Source: an uncultured Clostridia bacterium (GTDB lineage Bacteria > Bacillota > Clostridia > TANB77 > CAG-465). Taken from it: 64,000 bases of DNA. Position numbers and translations under genes: made by a program. The notes beneath the pieces are model-generated. The model had not been told where the DNA came from and did no database searches. It was given only the letters and a program-made list of their open reading frames with translations. Within the stretch, counting starts at the first letter, position 1. Each line of letters opens with the position of its first letter. Positions 39,185-49,011 of the stretch are shown in pieces. Location: assembly GCA_944387375.1 (NCBI GenBank), contig CALXEQ010000002.1:153740-217739 (forward strand), written 5' to 3'.

Positions 39185-41581
39185 CTAAATTATAACTTCA
39201 CCAGTATCTCCATTTATCATTATTTCTTCACCAGTCTTTATAACTTGAGTTGCATCTTTTAGTCCAACAACACAAGGTATTCTATTTTCTCTAGCATTTA
39301 TAGCTAAATGACACAACATTCCACCAAACTCAGTAACTATACCAGAAAGCTCCATAATATTTATCTTTTTAAAAATTTCTTGATCTATATATTTAGTAAC
39401 TAATATATCTGATTTTTTTAAATTTTTTAGATCTTCTTTGCTGTCAACAATACAAGCTCTTGCTTTCGTTTTTCCAAAGCTTGCACCAATTCCCTTAAAT
39501 TTTTTATTACAATCAACTTGTATAATTTGCTTTTGACATGGAAAAATTTCACTTTGTGGTGTATAATTTCTAAATGAATTGTAATACATTTTATTTTTAT
39601 TAACCCTTTGCTTTAATGTATCTAAATTATTATCTATCATACTATTTAATATATCTTTATAATCTAAATAAAAAATGTCTTCCTCATTTTCTAGATAAAA
39701 TTTACTTTTGTAATTTTGTCCTAATTTTAAAAGTTCTTTTCTTAATAAGTTTTGAGAAAATAATACTAGATCTTTTAAAGAATTTTCTTTTTTTATAAGT
39801 TCACGCACAAATTCAATATCTTTCATAATATTTTTTATTTGATTTTTCTTTAGATTTTCATTTAATTTTTCTATAGATTGTTCATATAGTTTATTTTGTC
39901 TTTTGAATTCCTTTAATGGGTCATACTTATCATCTAATTCTAACATATCCCTATACATTTTTATCACTTTAAGTATTTCCTCATCATATGTTTTATAGAT
40001 TATATCTGTTTCAGTAAAAGAATGATAGCCAAACAAATCAATAAAATCTGTTAAAAATTCTTTAATATTAGGATTATTTCTATCTTTTCTATATAAATAA
40101 AATATCTCTGCATCTAAATTTTCTTCAAAAAATTTCATTTTTTGTTTATCTTTTCTTATTTTTCTTGAAGAATCCCACATATGTAAGTATGGTCCATTTT
40201 TATATTTATCATCAACTGCTAAAAACAAATTTCTAAACTCAGTTTTATTTAATACATTACTAAGATCTTTATTTAAATTTATTTTATAAATTATATTTGT
40301 AAAACATTGCCATATATATACACTTTTTATATCCAAGAATATTTCAAATGCTTTTTTCATTCTCTCAATATTATTTTCTATTTGCATTATATTTTTTATT
40401 TCTTCTGTTTTATTTTTCCTGTATTCTTCAACATTAATTAATTGCCTCTTTAAATTATCTATTATTTTCTTTTTAGCCAAAGATTTGAAAAATCCCTTAG
40501 AAGTATTTAAATTTTGAATTCCATTATCTAAATAGTCTATTCTTACACCTATATAATCGTCTAAATATCTTTCTATATATCCTGGTATATTTTCTAATAC
40601 TTTTTTTAGCAATGTTAAATTCCAATATAGTCTTGAAAATTTATTAAATAAAATGGGCTTTAATATATCTGATTCATTTATAACTTTTAAAGCTTTAATA
40701 AAGCTAATTGTAGTATTAGTATATAATGGTATATTTAAAGATGTCATAATAGTAGAAAGTACTCCTATATTTTCTAAATTACAATTTGTAAATCTATAAT
40801 ATACATCTTTATTTTCTATTTTAGTTATCGGTCTTACTTGAAAAATATAAAGTTTAGAATCATATACCCCAAACTCTACATCTATAGGAAATCCTAATTC
40901 TTGCTGAAGTGTAAGAGATATATTAATAATTCTTTTTATTGCTATATCTCCTAATATATTTATTTTAGGTTCTTCAATATACTTTTCTAATCTCCAATCA
41001 TATACAATTCTTTCAGGTATAGTCTTCCCATTTACTACATCACCATATCCTTTAGAAAATTCTATTACAACTTCTGTATCTTTACCATTTGTTGGATTTA
41101 CTGTAAATAATATACCACTTACATTACTTTCAATCATTTCTTGAACAATAACATTCATTTCAACTTTATTAATATCTATTTTATTCTTCCTATAAAATTG
41201 TAAATTCTCTTCACTATATAAAGATAAAAAACATTCTTTTATTCTATCTTTAAGACATTGTCTGTTAAATTCAACGTTTAAAAAAGTAATATATCGTCCT
41301 GCAAGTGAAAAATTCCTACCATCTTCTATATTTGCACTACTCCTTATAGCATATCTTTTGTTACTTGGAACAATAGCAAATATTTTATCCAGTATCGAAT
41401 CAGGTATTTCTATCCTATCTATTGTTTCAAAATTAAGTTTTTGTTCTTTAATCATATATTTAAACTCTTCAAAGTCAATTATAATTCCTATTGGTACATT
41501 ATATCCTTTATTCTTTAACATAGACAGAAACATTGCTTTATTTCCACAGTTATCTATTATTTTATCTCCAAGCTTGTACAT
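39185..41581 (-). CDS. PEP/pyruvate-dikinase-type enzyme, rifampicin-phosphotransferase-like layout
   Basis: A 798-residue protein with an ATP-grasp (PPDK_N) domain at the start, a long helical middle of unknown specificity (about 320-680) and a swivelling phosphohistidine domain at the end. ATP-binding marks are RYAIRSSANIEDGRNFSLAG and MIESNVSGILFTVNPTNG. The catalytic His is H758 in GGMLCHLAINARENRIPCVVG. The order ATP-grasp, substrate domain, His domain and the length are those of rifampicin phosphotransferase and similar enzymes, not of PEP synthase, which has a PEP-binding TIM barrel at the end. The substrate is unknown. Confidence 0.85.
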   Translation of the reverse strand: MYKLGDKIIDNCGNKAMFLSMLKNKGYNVPIGIIIDFEEFKYMIKEQKLNFETIDRIEIPDSILDKIFAIVPSNKRYAIRSSANIEDGRNFSLAGRYITFLNVEFNRQCLKDRIKECFLSLYSEENLQFYRKNKIDINKVEMNVIVQEMIESNVSGILFTVNPTNGKDTEVVIEFSKGYGDVVNGKTIPERIVYDWRLEKYIEEPKINILGDIAIKRIINISLTLQQELGFPIDVEFGVYDSKLYIFQVRPITKIENKDVYYRFTNCNLENIGVLSTIMTSLNIPLYTNTTISFIKALKVINESDILKPILFNKFSRLYWNLTLLKKVLENIPGYIERYLDDYIGVRIDYLDNGIQNLNTSKGFFKSLAKKKIIDNLKRQLINVEEYRKNKTEEIKNIMQIENNIERMKKAFEIFLDIKSVYIWQCFTNIIYKINLNKDLSNVLNKTEFRNLFLAVDDKYKNGPYLHMWDSSRKIRKDKQKMKFFEENLDAEIFYLYRKDRNNPNIKEFLTDFIDLFGYHSFTETDIIYKTYDEEILKVIKMYRDMLELDDKYDPLKEFKRQNKLYEQSIEKLNENLKKNQIKNIMKDIEFVRELIKKENSLKDLVLFSQNLLRKELLKLGQNYKSKFYLENEEDIFYLDYKDILNSMIDNNLDTLKQRVNKNKMYYNSFRNYTPQSEIFPCQKQIIQVDCNKKFKGIGASFGKTKARACIVDSKEDLKNLKKSDILVTKYIDQEIFKKINIMELSGIVTEFGGMLCHLAINARENRIPCVVGLKDATQVIKTGEEIMINGDTGEVII

Positions 41582-41670
41582 ATTATCATCTCCATCTTTT
41601 TTCTTTTATGATCAAAGAATCCACATTTACTATATTCTATCACATTATTATATTTATCTCAATAATAACA

Positions 41671-41705
41671 AAAAAATAAAGATATAACTTAAGTTATACC
41701 TTTAT
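41671..41705 (-). terminator. Terminator after the 41702 gene
   Basis: The 16-bp palindrome TATAACTTAAGTTATA (41683-41698), extended by ATAAAG/CTTTAT flanks, is followed on the minus strand by TTTTTTTG. It overlaps the stop codon of the gene at 41702. Confidence 0.7.
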
Positions 41706-42307
41706 ATTGCCACATCTTTAGGTTCACTATACTCTTTAGGTGTATGTATTCCCATTTGTATATATTTTTCCATTCTATTATCTACAAATGTTTGCGCATA
41801 TTCGTTTACAACGCCATATGGTCTATCATTGCTATATGAACTCATTTGATATATTTTTCTATATGCTCTATCTAATTCTTCTTTATCCCCACTTTCCACT
41901 GCTCTATACAATCTACTTACTTGCCTATTAAGTAATGTTCTATCAACAAAACTTTTAGCATATTCATTTACTCTTCCTGATTTTGAATATTCTCCATCTT
42001 TTAAATATCCTGCCATATCCATGATTTTTGTAGAGAGTCTTTTTAATTCTTCTTTATCTCCTACCTCTTTTGCTTTTTTGACATCCTTATTATGTTCGTC
42101 ATATACAAGTTTATCTATGTAAGATTTTATATATGGATTATAATTTTCATCATTAGAATCAGGTGTATATCCTGCGATTGTTTTTAACGTATAGTTATTT
42201 AAACATATTCTTGCTAGACTATCGGCAGAAACGGTTTCTTTAATTATTTTCAATAATTCACTACATTCATATGCTTTTTGTGCATCTATTACTCTTTTTT
42301 TCATCAT
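41702..42307 (-). CDS. Unknown repeat protein
   Basis: A 201-residue hydrophilic protein of no known family to me. It holds at least two copies of a unit of about 55 residues: AKEVGDKEELKRLSTKIMDMAGYLKDG...GRVNEYAKSFVDRTL and AVESGDKEELDRAYRKIYQMSSYSNDRP..GVVNEYAQTFVDNRM. A third, degenerate copy may precede them (ending with NPYIKSYIDKL). It is mostly helical, without a signal peptide. Its transcript ends at its own terminator; GGGAGGATG precedes the start. Confidence 0.65.
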   Translation of the reverse strand: MMKKRVIDAQKAYECSELLKIIKETVSADSLARICLNNYTLKTIAGYTPDSNDENYNPYIKSYIDKLVYDEHNKDVKKAKEVGDKEELKRLSTKIMDMAGYLKDGEYSKSGRVNEYAKSFVDRTLLNRQVSRLYRAVESGDKEELDRAYRKIYQMSSYSNDRPYGVVNEYAQTFVDNRMEKYIQMGIHTPKEYSEPKDVAI

Positions 42308-42415
42308 CTAAACTACATCCTCCCAATATTTATTACAAAATCTACATAAAAAACGTACATTATTAATTATACCATTTTATGTAGTTCTTTGCAATATTTT
42401 TAGCTTATTTTTTGT

Positions 42416-43510
42416 CTATTTCTGCAATTTTTTCTGTATAAGCAATTTTATAAATGTGGCCATTATTGGAATAAATATAGCGATTAAGATTACATAAATA
42501 ATGTATTTGTTTATCATTTCGGTAAATATAATTGTATTATTAAATATTATATTTGTAAAAAAGTATAAAAAAATAGATATTAATATCGAATAATAATTTC
42601 TAAATTTAGTATAAGGCATTGCCTTGATAATATAATAAAATAAAAAACTCATAAGTGAAAATGAAGAAAAATAAAATTGTAATGCTAAAAAATTTTCCAC
42701 TCTTTGAAAAATATTAAATAAATTAAACTGCTTTAATGCAATATGCTCTGGAAATCTAAATAAAGATATAAACTTCTCTCCCAATACAAGTATGGTAATT
42801 AAAACAACTAAAAATTGTAAAACATTTGTAAATACAAAGCTTTTTAATAAATTTCCATTTAATCTTTCGCTATCAACTATCCTTTTTCTTGAACATACAA
42901 GTAACATACTTAACGGTACAATAGATAATACAACATACAAAACTATACTTTTAAAAATCTCACTATATGAAGCATTAAGTACTGGTTCCAAATTAGTTAT
43001 ATCAAATTCTGCAAAAACTCCAATTATACTCAAAAAAAGCATAAAAATATTTATGATACATAAAACTTGATTCATCTTTATGATACTTGCTAAACCTTTA
43101 CTAGATATATATACAAGTGGTAATAAAATTATTGCTTTTAAAAAATTTATTGATGTATCTGGCAAATATTCTGCATTAAAAAAATTTGCATTATTAAATA
43201 ATATTACGCTTGACATTATTATAAATCCTAAAAATAATATTATATTTAAAAATCTCCCTAAAAAATCTCCAAAAATCCCTTTATTAAGTTCGTATATATC
43301 ATTATAATCATTATTATTTACAATATAACGTATAATATAAAAAATACCAGTACTTATTATAGCTCCTATTATGCAAATTAAATAAGTATCATTTCTTGTA
43401 TACTTAAACATTAAGTATGAACCAATTCCTAAAAAAACAGCAAAAAAAGATGACAACATTATAAAACTATAACCTAAACTATATATTTTTTCACAGTCTT
43501 TTTCTACCAT
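42416..43510 (-). CDS. gerKB: Spore germination permease, GerB family
   Basis: A 364-residue protein with ten membrane helices, of the amino-acid permease-like GerAB/GerKB family. FIMLSSFFAVFLGIGSYLMF, IIMSSVILFNNANFFNAEYLPDTSINF and CSRKRIVDSERLNGNLL mark it. It forms the nutrient-sensing part of the germinant receptor in the spore inner membrane. It overlaps the C subunit gene by 7 bases and is last in the A-C-B order seen in gerK operons. Confidence 0.9.
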   Translation of the reverse strand: MVEKDCEKIYSLGYSFIMLSSFFAVFLGIGSYLMFKYTRNDTYLICIIGAIISTGIFYIIRYIVNNNDYNDIYELNKGIFGDFLGRFLNIILFLGFIIMSSVILFNNANFFNAEYLPDTSINFLKAIILLPLVYISSKGLASIIKMNQVLCIINIFMLFLSIIGVFAEFDITNLEPVLNASYSEIFKSIVLYVVLSIVPLSMLLVCSRKRIVDSERLNGNLLKSFVFTNVLQFLVVLITILVLGEKFISLFRFPEHIALKQFNLFNIFQRVENFLALQFYFSSFSLMSFLFYYIIKAMPYTKFRNYYSILISIFLYFFTNIIFNNTIIFTEMINKYIIYVILIAIFIPIMATFIKLLIQKKLQK

Positions 43511-44577
43511 TTTTTAGTAACTCCTCCTTGATTTTGTATATCTACTTCTACATTTACATCTGTTTCTATTTGAGATAAATAATTTTCCTCTTTATATAAA
43601 TCATCTTTTTTTCTATACATAAGATTTCCAAATCCAATAATATCTGAATCATATTCATTTTTTATCTTTAATAAAAAATCATTTACATCAGCTTTTACTC
43701 TCTCTTCTAAAGAATTTTGTGCGTCTTCAATTTGTTTACTATTTAAAATTCTCACATTACTCCCAGTCTCAGATATATTTGCTTTTATCTTTATATTAAA
43801 ATTTATTTTATTATTATTTTCTTTGTCTAAAGACATACTTGTTTTACTGGATATAATTTCTGCTCCTATTCTATCATCACTTTGCCCTGCGACAAGAATA
43901 GTATTATTCAAATTATTACATAGTAAATTATATAAAATACTTTCTTGATCTGTTAAATACCCCTTCATACTCCATCCCTTAAAATATGCCATATCACTTA
44001 TTTTTATATTTTCATTATCTATTGTAGCACTATTTATTGTTATATCTATTCCTGGTTTCATTTTATCTTTTAAAATATCATTTAATGAATTTAAGTTACA
44101 GTTTCCCCTATATTTAGCAGATGTGTTAAGTAGTGATTTTATATTTATTTGCTCTTCATTAATTGATTTTACCAAATCTCCTGCTGCACAACCATTTGCA
44201 ACAAATAAGTAAAATGCATTACTTCCTTCATTATCTCTAATAAAAAATCCAAGTGTATCTTCAAAATTATTTTTGGCAATATCTTCAGATAATACTAATG
44301 TTTCCATTTGTGCAAGATATAATTTCTTTGGAGATTCATTTACAATTTTTCTTGCTGAATCGTGCACTGATTCTCCTATAGACTCATATATTATCCCTTC
44401 ATTTTGTGCCTCTTTATTTGAGGTATCTATTACTATAGCAGTTGTTTTATATTGTCCGTCTTCTGTCATATCTATTCCAATAGCTTTAACTATAGCTAAA
44501 TCTGTAACTTCTCTTAAATTATTTAATCCATCAAAAGCAATTACCATTATTAAAAGTGCAATTATATATTTTCTCAT
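43504..44577 (-). CDS. gerKC: Spore germination protein, GerC family, without lipobox
   Basis: A 357-residue Ger(x)C protein. After an N-terminal hydrophobic segment, LREVTDLAIVKAIGIDMTEDGQYKTT marks the family, followed by ESIGESVHDSARKIVNESPKKLYLAQMETLVLSEDIAKN. GerC proteins are normally lipoproteins with a ...GC-W-x-x-RE start; here the Cys position is Leu18 (DGLNNLRE), so lipid attachment is not possible at the usual site. The protein may be held by an uncleaved signal anchor. It is the middle gene of the operon. Confidence 0.9.
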   Translation of the reverse strand: MRKYIIALLIMVIAFDGLNNLREVTDLAIVKAIGIDMTEDGQYKTTAIVIDTSNKEAQNEGIIYESIGESVHDSARKIVNESPKKLYLAQMETLVLSEDIAKNNFEDTLGFFIRDNEGSNAFYLFVANGCAAGDLVKSINEEQINIKSLLNTSAKYRGNCNLNSLNDILKDKMKPGIDITINSATIDNENIKISDMAYFKGWSMKGYLTDQESILYNLLCNNLNNTILVAGQSDDRIGAEIISSKTSMSLDKENNNKINFNIKIKANISETGSNVRILNSKQIEDAQNSLEERVKADVNDFLLKIKNEYDSDIIGFGNLMYRKKDDLYKEENYLSQIETDVNVEVDIQNQGGVTKKW

Positions 44578-44581
44578 ATAA

Positions 44582-46069
44582 TCACCTACTCTTTGTTAAA
44601 TTATTTGTAAGAATTTTTTGCCTTTTTTTATCTTTTGATATACTTAATCTAGTAAATAAATTTTTTCTCATTTCTGTAAAATTTAAAGGTGATACTGGAT
44701 AAGTAAAAGGCTTAGTATAACTAACAGTAGATACTAAACTTGCTATAAATAATATAGTAGCTATTCCAATTCCTATTATTCCACACAAACTTGCAAAAAG
44801 CATAAAAATAGCTCTCCACTTTCTAAGTACATTTATAACATTAATATCTGAAAAATTAAGTCCTGAAATTGTAGTGATTGCTACTACTATTATCATAATA
44901 GGAGATACAATACCTGCACTAACAGCCGCATCTCCAAGTATCAAAGCTCCCACTATAGAAAGTGTATTACCAGATACTTTATTTGATCTCATGTCACTTT
45001 CTCTTAGAATTTCAAACGAAAATATCATGATTATTGCCTCTACAAAAGCCGGAAATGGTACTCCTTCTCTTTGAGTAGCAAATGCAGTTAAAAGTTCACT
45101 AGGTATTGATTCTTGGTCAAACGTTATTAAAGATAAGTATAATGCTGGTGTTAAAATTGTAAGTATTAACGATATATATCTTATTATCTTTGTAAAAGTA
45201 ACATTTTTGGATTTCTGATATAAATCATCTATATTATTAATAAAATCCTCAAAAAAAGCTGGTAATACTAATGCATATGGACTATTGTCTACAAGTATTA
45301 CTATTCTTCCTTGAAGTAAATAATATGATACAACATCAGGTCTTTGGGTATTAATTGATATTGGAAAATCCGAATCATTTTTTTCTTCTATAAATTCTTG
45401 AATATAATTTACGTCAAGTATACCATCAATATCAATCTTATCAATTTTTTCTTCAACATATTTTACCAAATCTTTTTTTGCAATATCAGATATATACATA
45501 ATGCCAACTTTAGTTTTACTTTTTCTTCCAAGTCTTTTCTCTTTATAAGCTAGATTCTCTGTTTTTATTCTATTTCTTATAAGACCAATATTTTTCATTA
45601 TATTTTCTACAAAAGAATCCTTTGCTCCTCTTATAGAATTTTCACTAGTAGGCTCACTTATACCTCTTGTAAGTGTTCCCCTTGTCTCTACAACATAAGC
45701 TATATCTTTATATATAATTAATACAAATCCCGACATTATATAATAAAATATATTTTCCTGTTGTGGATCAATTTTTTTTATTTTATTAATTGCTATAGTA
45801 TCTTCTAAGTTTATATCTTTTTTATTTCCAAGCTTCTTATTTAATTTATCTTCTAAGCTATTATCTTTTTCTTCTATATCATTTAATATTTTTTCTTCCC
45901 TTATACATTCTACAATGCTCCTGACAACAAAATTAGATATCATAGTAGAGTCAACTAAAGCTTCATTATATACTAAATTTATTTCATTATTATCTACGCA
46001 TAATCTTCTAATAAAAATATCATCTAAATCTTTGCTCCTACTTTTTACATATTCTAATAAATTTTTCAT
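44582..46069 (-). CDS. gerKA: Spore germination protein, GerA family
   Basis: About 495 residues. A hydrophilic N-terminal domain of ~250 residues is followed by five membrane helices. Typical blocks are VETRGTLTRGISEPTSENSIRGAKDSFVEN, LGRKSKTKVGIMYISDIA, NTQRPDVVSYYLLQGRIVILVDNSPYALVLP and LTAFATQREGVPFPAFVEAI. It is the A subunit of the germinant receptor. The start is ATG 46069, with AGGAGAAAAAAT upstream; the frame reaches 46117 without a site. It is 4 bases from gerKC. Confidence 0.93.
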   Translation of the reverse strand: MKNLLEYVKSRSKDLDDIFIRRLCVDNNEINLVYNEALVDSTMISNFVVRSIVECIREEKILNDIEEKDNSLEDKLNKKLGNKKDINLEDTIAINKIKKIDPQQENIFYYIMSGFVLIIYKDIAYVVETRGTLTRGISEPTSENSIRGAKDSFVENIMKNIGLIRNRIKTENLAYKEKRLGRKSKTKVGIMYISDIAKKDLVKYVEEKIDKIDIDGILDVNYIQEFIEEKNDSDFPISINTQRPDVVSYYLLQGRIVILVDNSPYALVLPAFFEDFINNIDDLYQKSKNVTFTKIIRYISLILTILTPALYLSLITFDQESIPSELLTAFATQREGVPFPAFVEAIIMIFSFEILRESDMRSNKVSGNTLSIVGALILGDAAVSAGIVSPIMIIVVAITTISGLNFSDINVINVLRKWRAIFMLFASLCGIIGIGIATILFIASLVSTVSYTKPFTYPVSPLNFTEMRKNLFTRLSISKDKKRQKILTNNLTKSR

Positions 46070-46114
46070 ATTTTTTCTCCTAATATTGTTATGAGTTCTT
46101 TTCATAAATTTATG

Positions 46115-46147
46115 CAAAAAAGCTCATAGATTAAAATCTATAAGCTT
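46115..46147 (-). terminator. SDR-gene terminator upstream of gerKA
   Basis: On the minus strand AAGCTTATAGATT pairs with AATCTATGAGCTT (one mismatch) and is followed by TTTTT. It includes the stop of the SDR gene and separates it from the germination operon. Confidence 0.8.
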
Positions 46148-46901
46148 AATAATTTCTTTTCCCGTTTTGACTCATGTACACTATATATCTTGATATTCTA
46201 TTAGGTATAATTTTATTTAAAACATATACAAATTTATTAATGATACCAGGAACTATAATTTCCTTATTTTTAAGTAATTTATTTATACTATATTTTGCAA
46301 CTTTTTCAGAACTACTTGGAGGAATAAAAAAAGATATTCCTAAATCACTATTAAAATTAGTGTCTACTGCTCCTGCACAAAGTGTTGAAATACCAACATT
46401 TATATTTTTCATTTTAAGCTCCATATTTATAGCTCTACTAAAACTTGTAATATATGCTTTACTAGCATAATACGAGCTCATTAATGGTCCAGGCATAAAA
46501 CCAAATATAGAAGATACATTAAGTATTCTTCCTTTATTTTTCTTTACCATATCTTTAAGATATAATTTTGTCAAAATATTAGTTGCTCCTATATTTAGTC
46601 TTAACATATCCATTTCTTTTTGTAAATCTATATCGTAAAATTCACCATATAACCCCACTCCTGCATTGTTTACTAAAATATCTATATCATGTCTTTTTGT
46701 TTTTTCATATAACTTATATACATTTGAAATTATACTTAAATCCATAGTAATTATTTCAACATTTGTTTTACATTCCTTTTTTAAATTTAAAAGGCAATCT
46801 TTTCTTCTTGCCACTATTATTAGATCATAACCTATATTACTTAAACATCTAGCAATACTATATCCTATTCCAGATGACGCACCTGTAACTAAAGCTTTCA
46901 T
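46146..46901 (-). CDS. Short-chain dehydrogenase/reductase
   Basis: A 251-residue SDR. The NAD(P)-binding motif TGASSGIG is at residues 6-13, VNNAGVG follows near 81-87, the catalytic Ser is in NVSSIFG and the YxxxK is YYASK. The substrate is not predictable; the type resembles DltE/YqjQ-like proteins with a basic, partly hydrophobic tail that may touch membrane. The start has AGGGGG upstream. It is a single gene with its own terminator. Confidence 0.88.
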   Translation of the reverse strand: MKALVTGASSGIGYSIARCLSNIGYDLIIVARRKDCLLNLKKECKTNVEIITMDLSIISNVYKLYEKTKRHDIDILVNNAGVGLYGEFYDIDLQKEMDMLRLNIGATNILTKLYLKDMVKKNKGRILNVSSIFGFMPGPLMSSYYASKAYITSFSRAINMELKMKNINVGISTLCAGAVDTNFNSDLGISFFIPPSSSEKVAKYSINKLLKNKEIIVPGIINKFVYVLNKIIPNRISRYIVYMSQNGKRNY

Positions 46902-47096
46902 ATTTTCCCCCTAAGATATATAAATTATACACTAAAAAATGTATTTTTATATATTAACACTATTTTTCAACACCTTTTTTTATTTTTTATATTATATCGT
47001 CATATTAATCCATTGTCAATTAAATTATAGTAAACTATAATGTTGAAAAGCAGTATAAAATATAGTATAATATGGGATACGGAAAGGTGGTGCAAT

Positions 47097-47780
47097 ATGA
47101 ATATCAAAAGAAGACTTTCTTTTGTGTTCGAAATGGCGGTAATTATCTGCTGTTTAATTGGTATTTTGTCTAATATTCTAAACACAAGCTCTGTAACAAG
47201 TATTTTGTCTTTTTACACCATGCAAAGTAATGTCTTTGTACTTACTTTTTATCTGCTAAGTATTGTGATATCCCAATTTAAATCTGATTGGAAAAAGTGT
47301 GATGTATACTATTTTCTAAAGGGTGCTACTATAATGATAATCCTGCTTACATTTACAATCTATTTGATATCCTTATATCCTACAGGGTTTATTATGAATG
47401 CAAATGTAAATACATCATCAAATATATTTAGTATATCAAATGTTTTTGTACATTTTATAACACCAATTATGGTTTTGGTAGATTACCTAATATTTGATGA
47501 TAAGGGACATTTTAAGTTAAAATATCCTTTACTATGGTATATATTTCCATCACTATATTTGATATATGTGTACACTTATTCCTCTCATGGTGGAAAATTC
47601 TTTGGCTCTGGTGGATCAAGAAAATATGCATATTTCTTTTTGGATATAGACAAAATAGGTGTTGGAGGTGTAATTAAATACCTTATACTTATAAGTCTAT
47701 TATTCATTGCAGCTTGTTACATTCTTATCTTGATAGACAACATCCTTTCAAAACACAAAAGAAAAAAAACATCCAACTAA
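47097..47780 (+). CDS. Pr6Pr-family membrane protein
   Basis: About 227 residues with six membrane helices. FYTMQSNVFVLTFYLLSIVIS, VHFITPIMVLVDYLIFD and WYIFPSLYLIYVYTYSSHGG are the usual marks of the Pr6Pr group (integral membrane proteins with conserved Tyr, His and Asp in the helices). Function is unknown. The start is ATG 47097, with GGAAAGGTGG upstream and an AGTATAAT -10 box at about 47061. The frame upstream to 47040 is inside the promoter. Confidence 0.8.
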   Translation: MNIKRRLSFVFEMAVIICCLIGILSNILNTSSVTSILSFYTMQSNVFVLTFYLLSIVISQFKSDWKKCDVYYFLKGATIMIILLTFTIYLISLYPTGFIMNANVNTSSNIFSISNVFVHFITPIMVLVDYLIFDDKGHFKLKYPLLWYIFPSLYLIYVYTYSSHGGKFFGSGGSRKYAYFFLDIDKIGVGGVIKYLILISLLFIAACYILILIDNILSKHKRKKTSN

Positions 47781-47812
47781 AAAGACAGCTCTTCTTGAGC
47801 TGTCTTTTTTTT
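47781..47812. terminator. Bidirectional terminator
   Basis: AAAGACAGCTC (47781-47791) pairs with GAGCTGTCTTT (47797-47807) around a 5-base loop, followed by T on both strands. It serves the Pr6Pr gene and the convergent alcohol dehydrogenase. Confidence 0.9.
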
Positions 47813-47817
47813 AGCTT

Positions 47818-48969
47818 TTACATTGCTTTTCTAAATAACTCTATAAAATCTTCCTTTGTAGTTTCTCTTGGATTTCCAGGTCTACATGCATCATTCATTG
47901 CTTTTTGTGCTAGCATTTCAAAGTCTTCTTCTTTACATCCAGTATCTTTTACTGTTTGTGTTATTCCAACCTTTTTAGATAATTCTTGTATCATTTCTAC
48001 AAATTTATCTATAACTTGCTCTTTATTCATATCCTTAGCATCTACACCTAAAGCTATAAGAATATCTCTAAATCTTTCATAACATACCTCTCCATTAAAT
48101 CTCATAACTGTAGGTAGTAATATTGCATTTGCAAGTCCATGAGGTGTATCATAAACCGCACCTAATTGATGTGCCATAGAATGTACTATTCCAAGTCCTA
48201 CATTTGAAAATCCCATACCAGCTATATATTGAGCAAGCCCCATTTTATTTATCGCTTCTTCATCTTTTTCATTTACTGCAGCTGGTAGATATTTAAAGAT
48301 TAGCTTAATTGCCTCCATATGGAACATATCTGACATTGTATTATGCGCTTTTGTAATATACCCTTCTACTGCATGAGTTAAAGCATCCATTCCTGTTGAT
48401 GAAGCAATAGATTTTGGCATTGAAGCCATAAGTTCTGTATCAACAATTGCAATAATAGGTATATCATGTGGATCAACACATACCATTTTTACTTCTCTAT
48501 CTTCATCTGTTATAACATAATTTATTGTAACTTCTGCAGCAGTTCCAGCAGTTGTAGGTAAAGCAATAATTGGTAATCCTTTATTTTTTGTTGTAGCTGC
48601 TCCTTCTAGGGATACTATATCTTCATTTTCTGGATTTGTCATTATTATTGATATTGCTTTAGCTGTATCAATACTTGAGCCTCCACCTACTGCAACTAAA
48701 ACGTCAGCTTCTGCCTCTTTACAAGCTCTTAAACCATCCCATACATTTTTCTTTGTTGGATTAGGCTTTACATCTGAATAGACAGAATAATTAAAATTTC
48801 CTTTATCTAATTCATCTGTAACTTTTTTTGTTACGTGAGCATCATATAATGATTTATCTGTAACAACTAAAGCTTTTTTAAAGCCTCTATTTTTCAATTC
48901 TTGTACAAGAACTTCTCTTGCACCTTTTCCAAAATAAGATGTTTCATTCAATACAAATTTTTCTACCAC
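47818..48969 (-). CDS. fucO: Iron-dependent alcohol dehydrogenase, lactaldehyde-reductase type
   Basis: A 383-residue class III alcohol dehydrogenase, closely resembling E. coli FucO along its whole length (FVLNETSYFGKGA, AVGGGSSIDTAKAI, ITDEDREVKMVCVDPHDIP, GMGFSNVGLGIVHSMAHQLGA). GGGSS binds NAD(P); metal ligands are the Asp and His residues in the DALTHAVEGY, HSMAHQ and TPHGLANA segments. It would reduce lactaldehyde or related aldehydes to diols. GTG start at 48969, with AGGAGG upstream. It is last in a FIST-ALDH-ADH operon. Confidence 0.88.
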   Translation of the reverse strand: MVEKFVLNETSYFGKGAREVLVQELKNRGFKKALVVTDKSLYDAHVTKKVTDELDKGNFNYSVYSDVKPNPTKKNVWDGLRACKEAEADVLVAVGGGSSIDTAKAISIIMTNPENEDIVSLEGAATTKNKGLPIIALPTTAGTAAEVTINYVITDEDREVKMVCVDPHDIPIIAIVDTELMASMPKSIASSTGMDALTHAVEGYITKAHNTMSDMFHMEAIKLIFKYLPAAVNEKDEEAINKMGLAQYIAGMGFSNVGLGIVHSMAHQLGAVYDTPHGLANAILLPTVMRFNGEVCYERFRDILIALGVDAKDMNKEQVIDKFVEMIQELSKKVGITQTVKDTGCKEEDFEMLAQKAMNDACRPGNPRETTKEDFIELFRKAM

Positions 48970-49011
48970 TTAAATAACCTCCTAATTTTATTTTGTACTT
49001 TTATTTTAATT

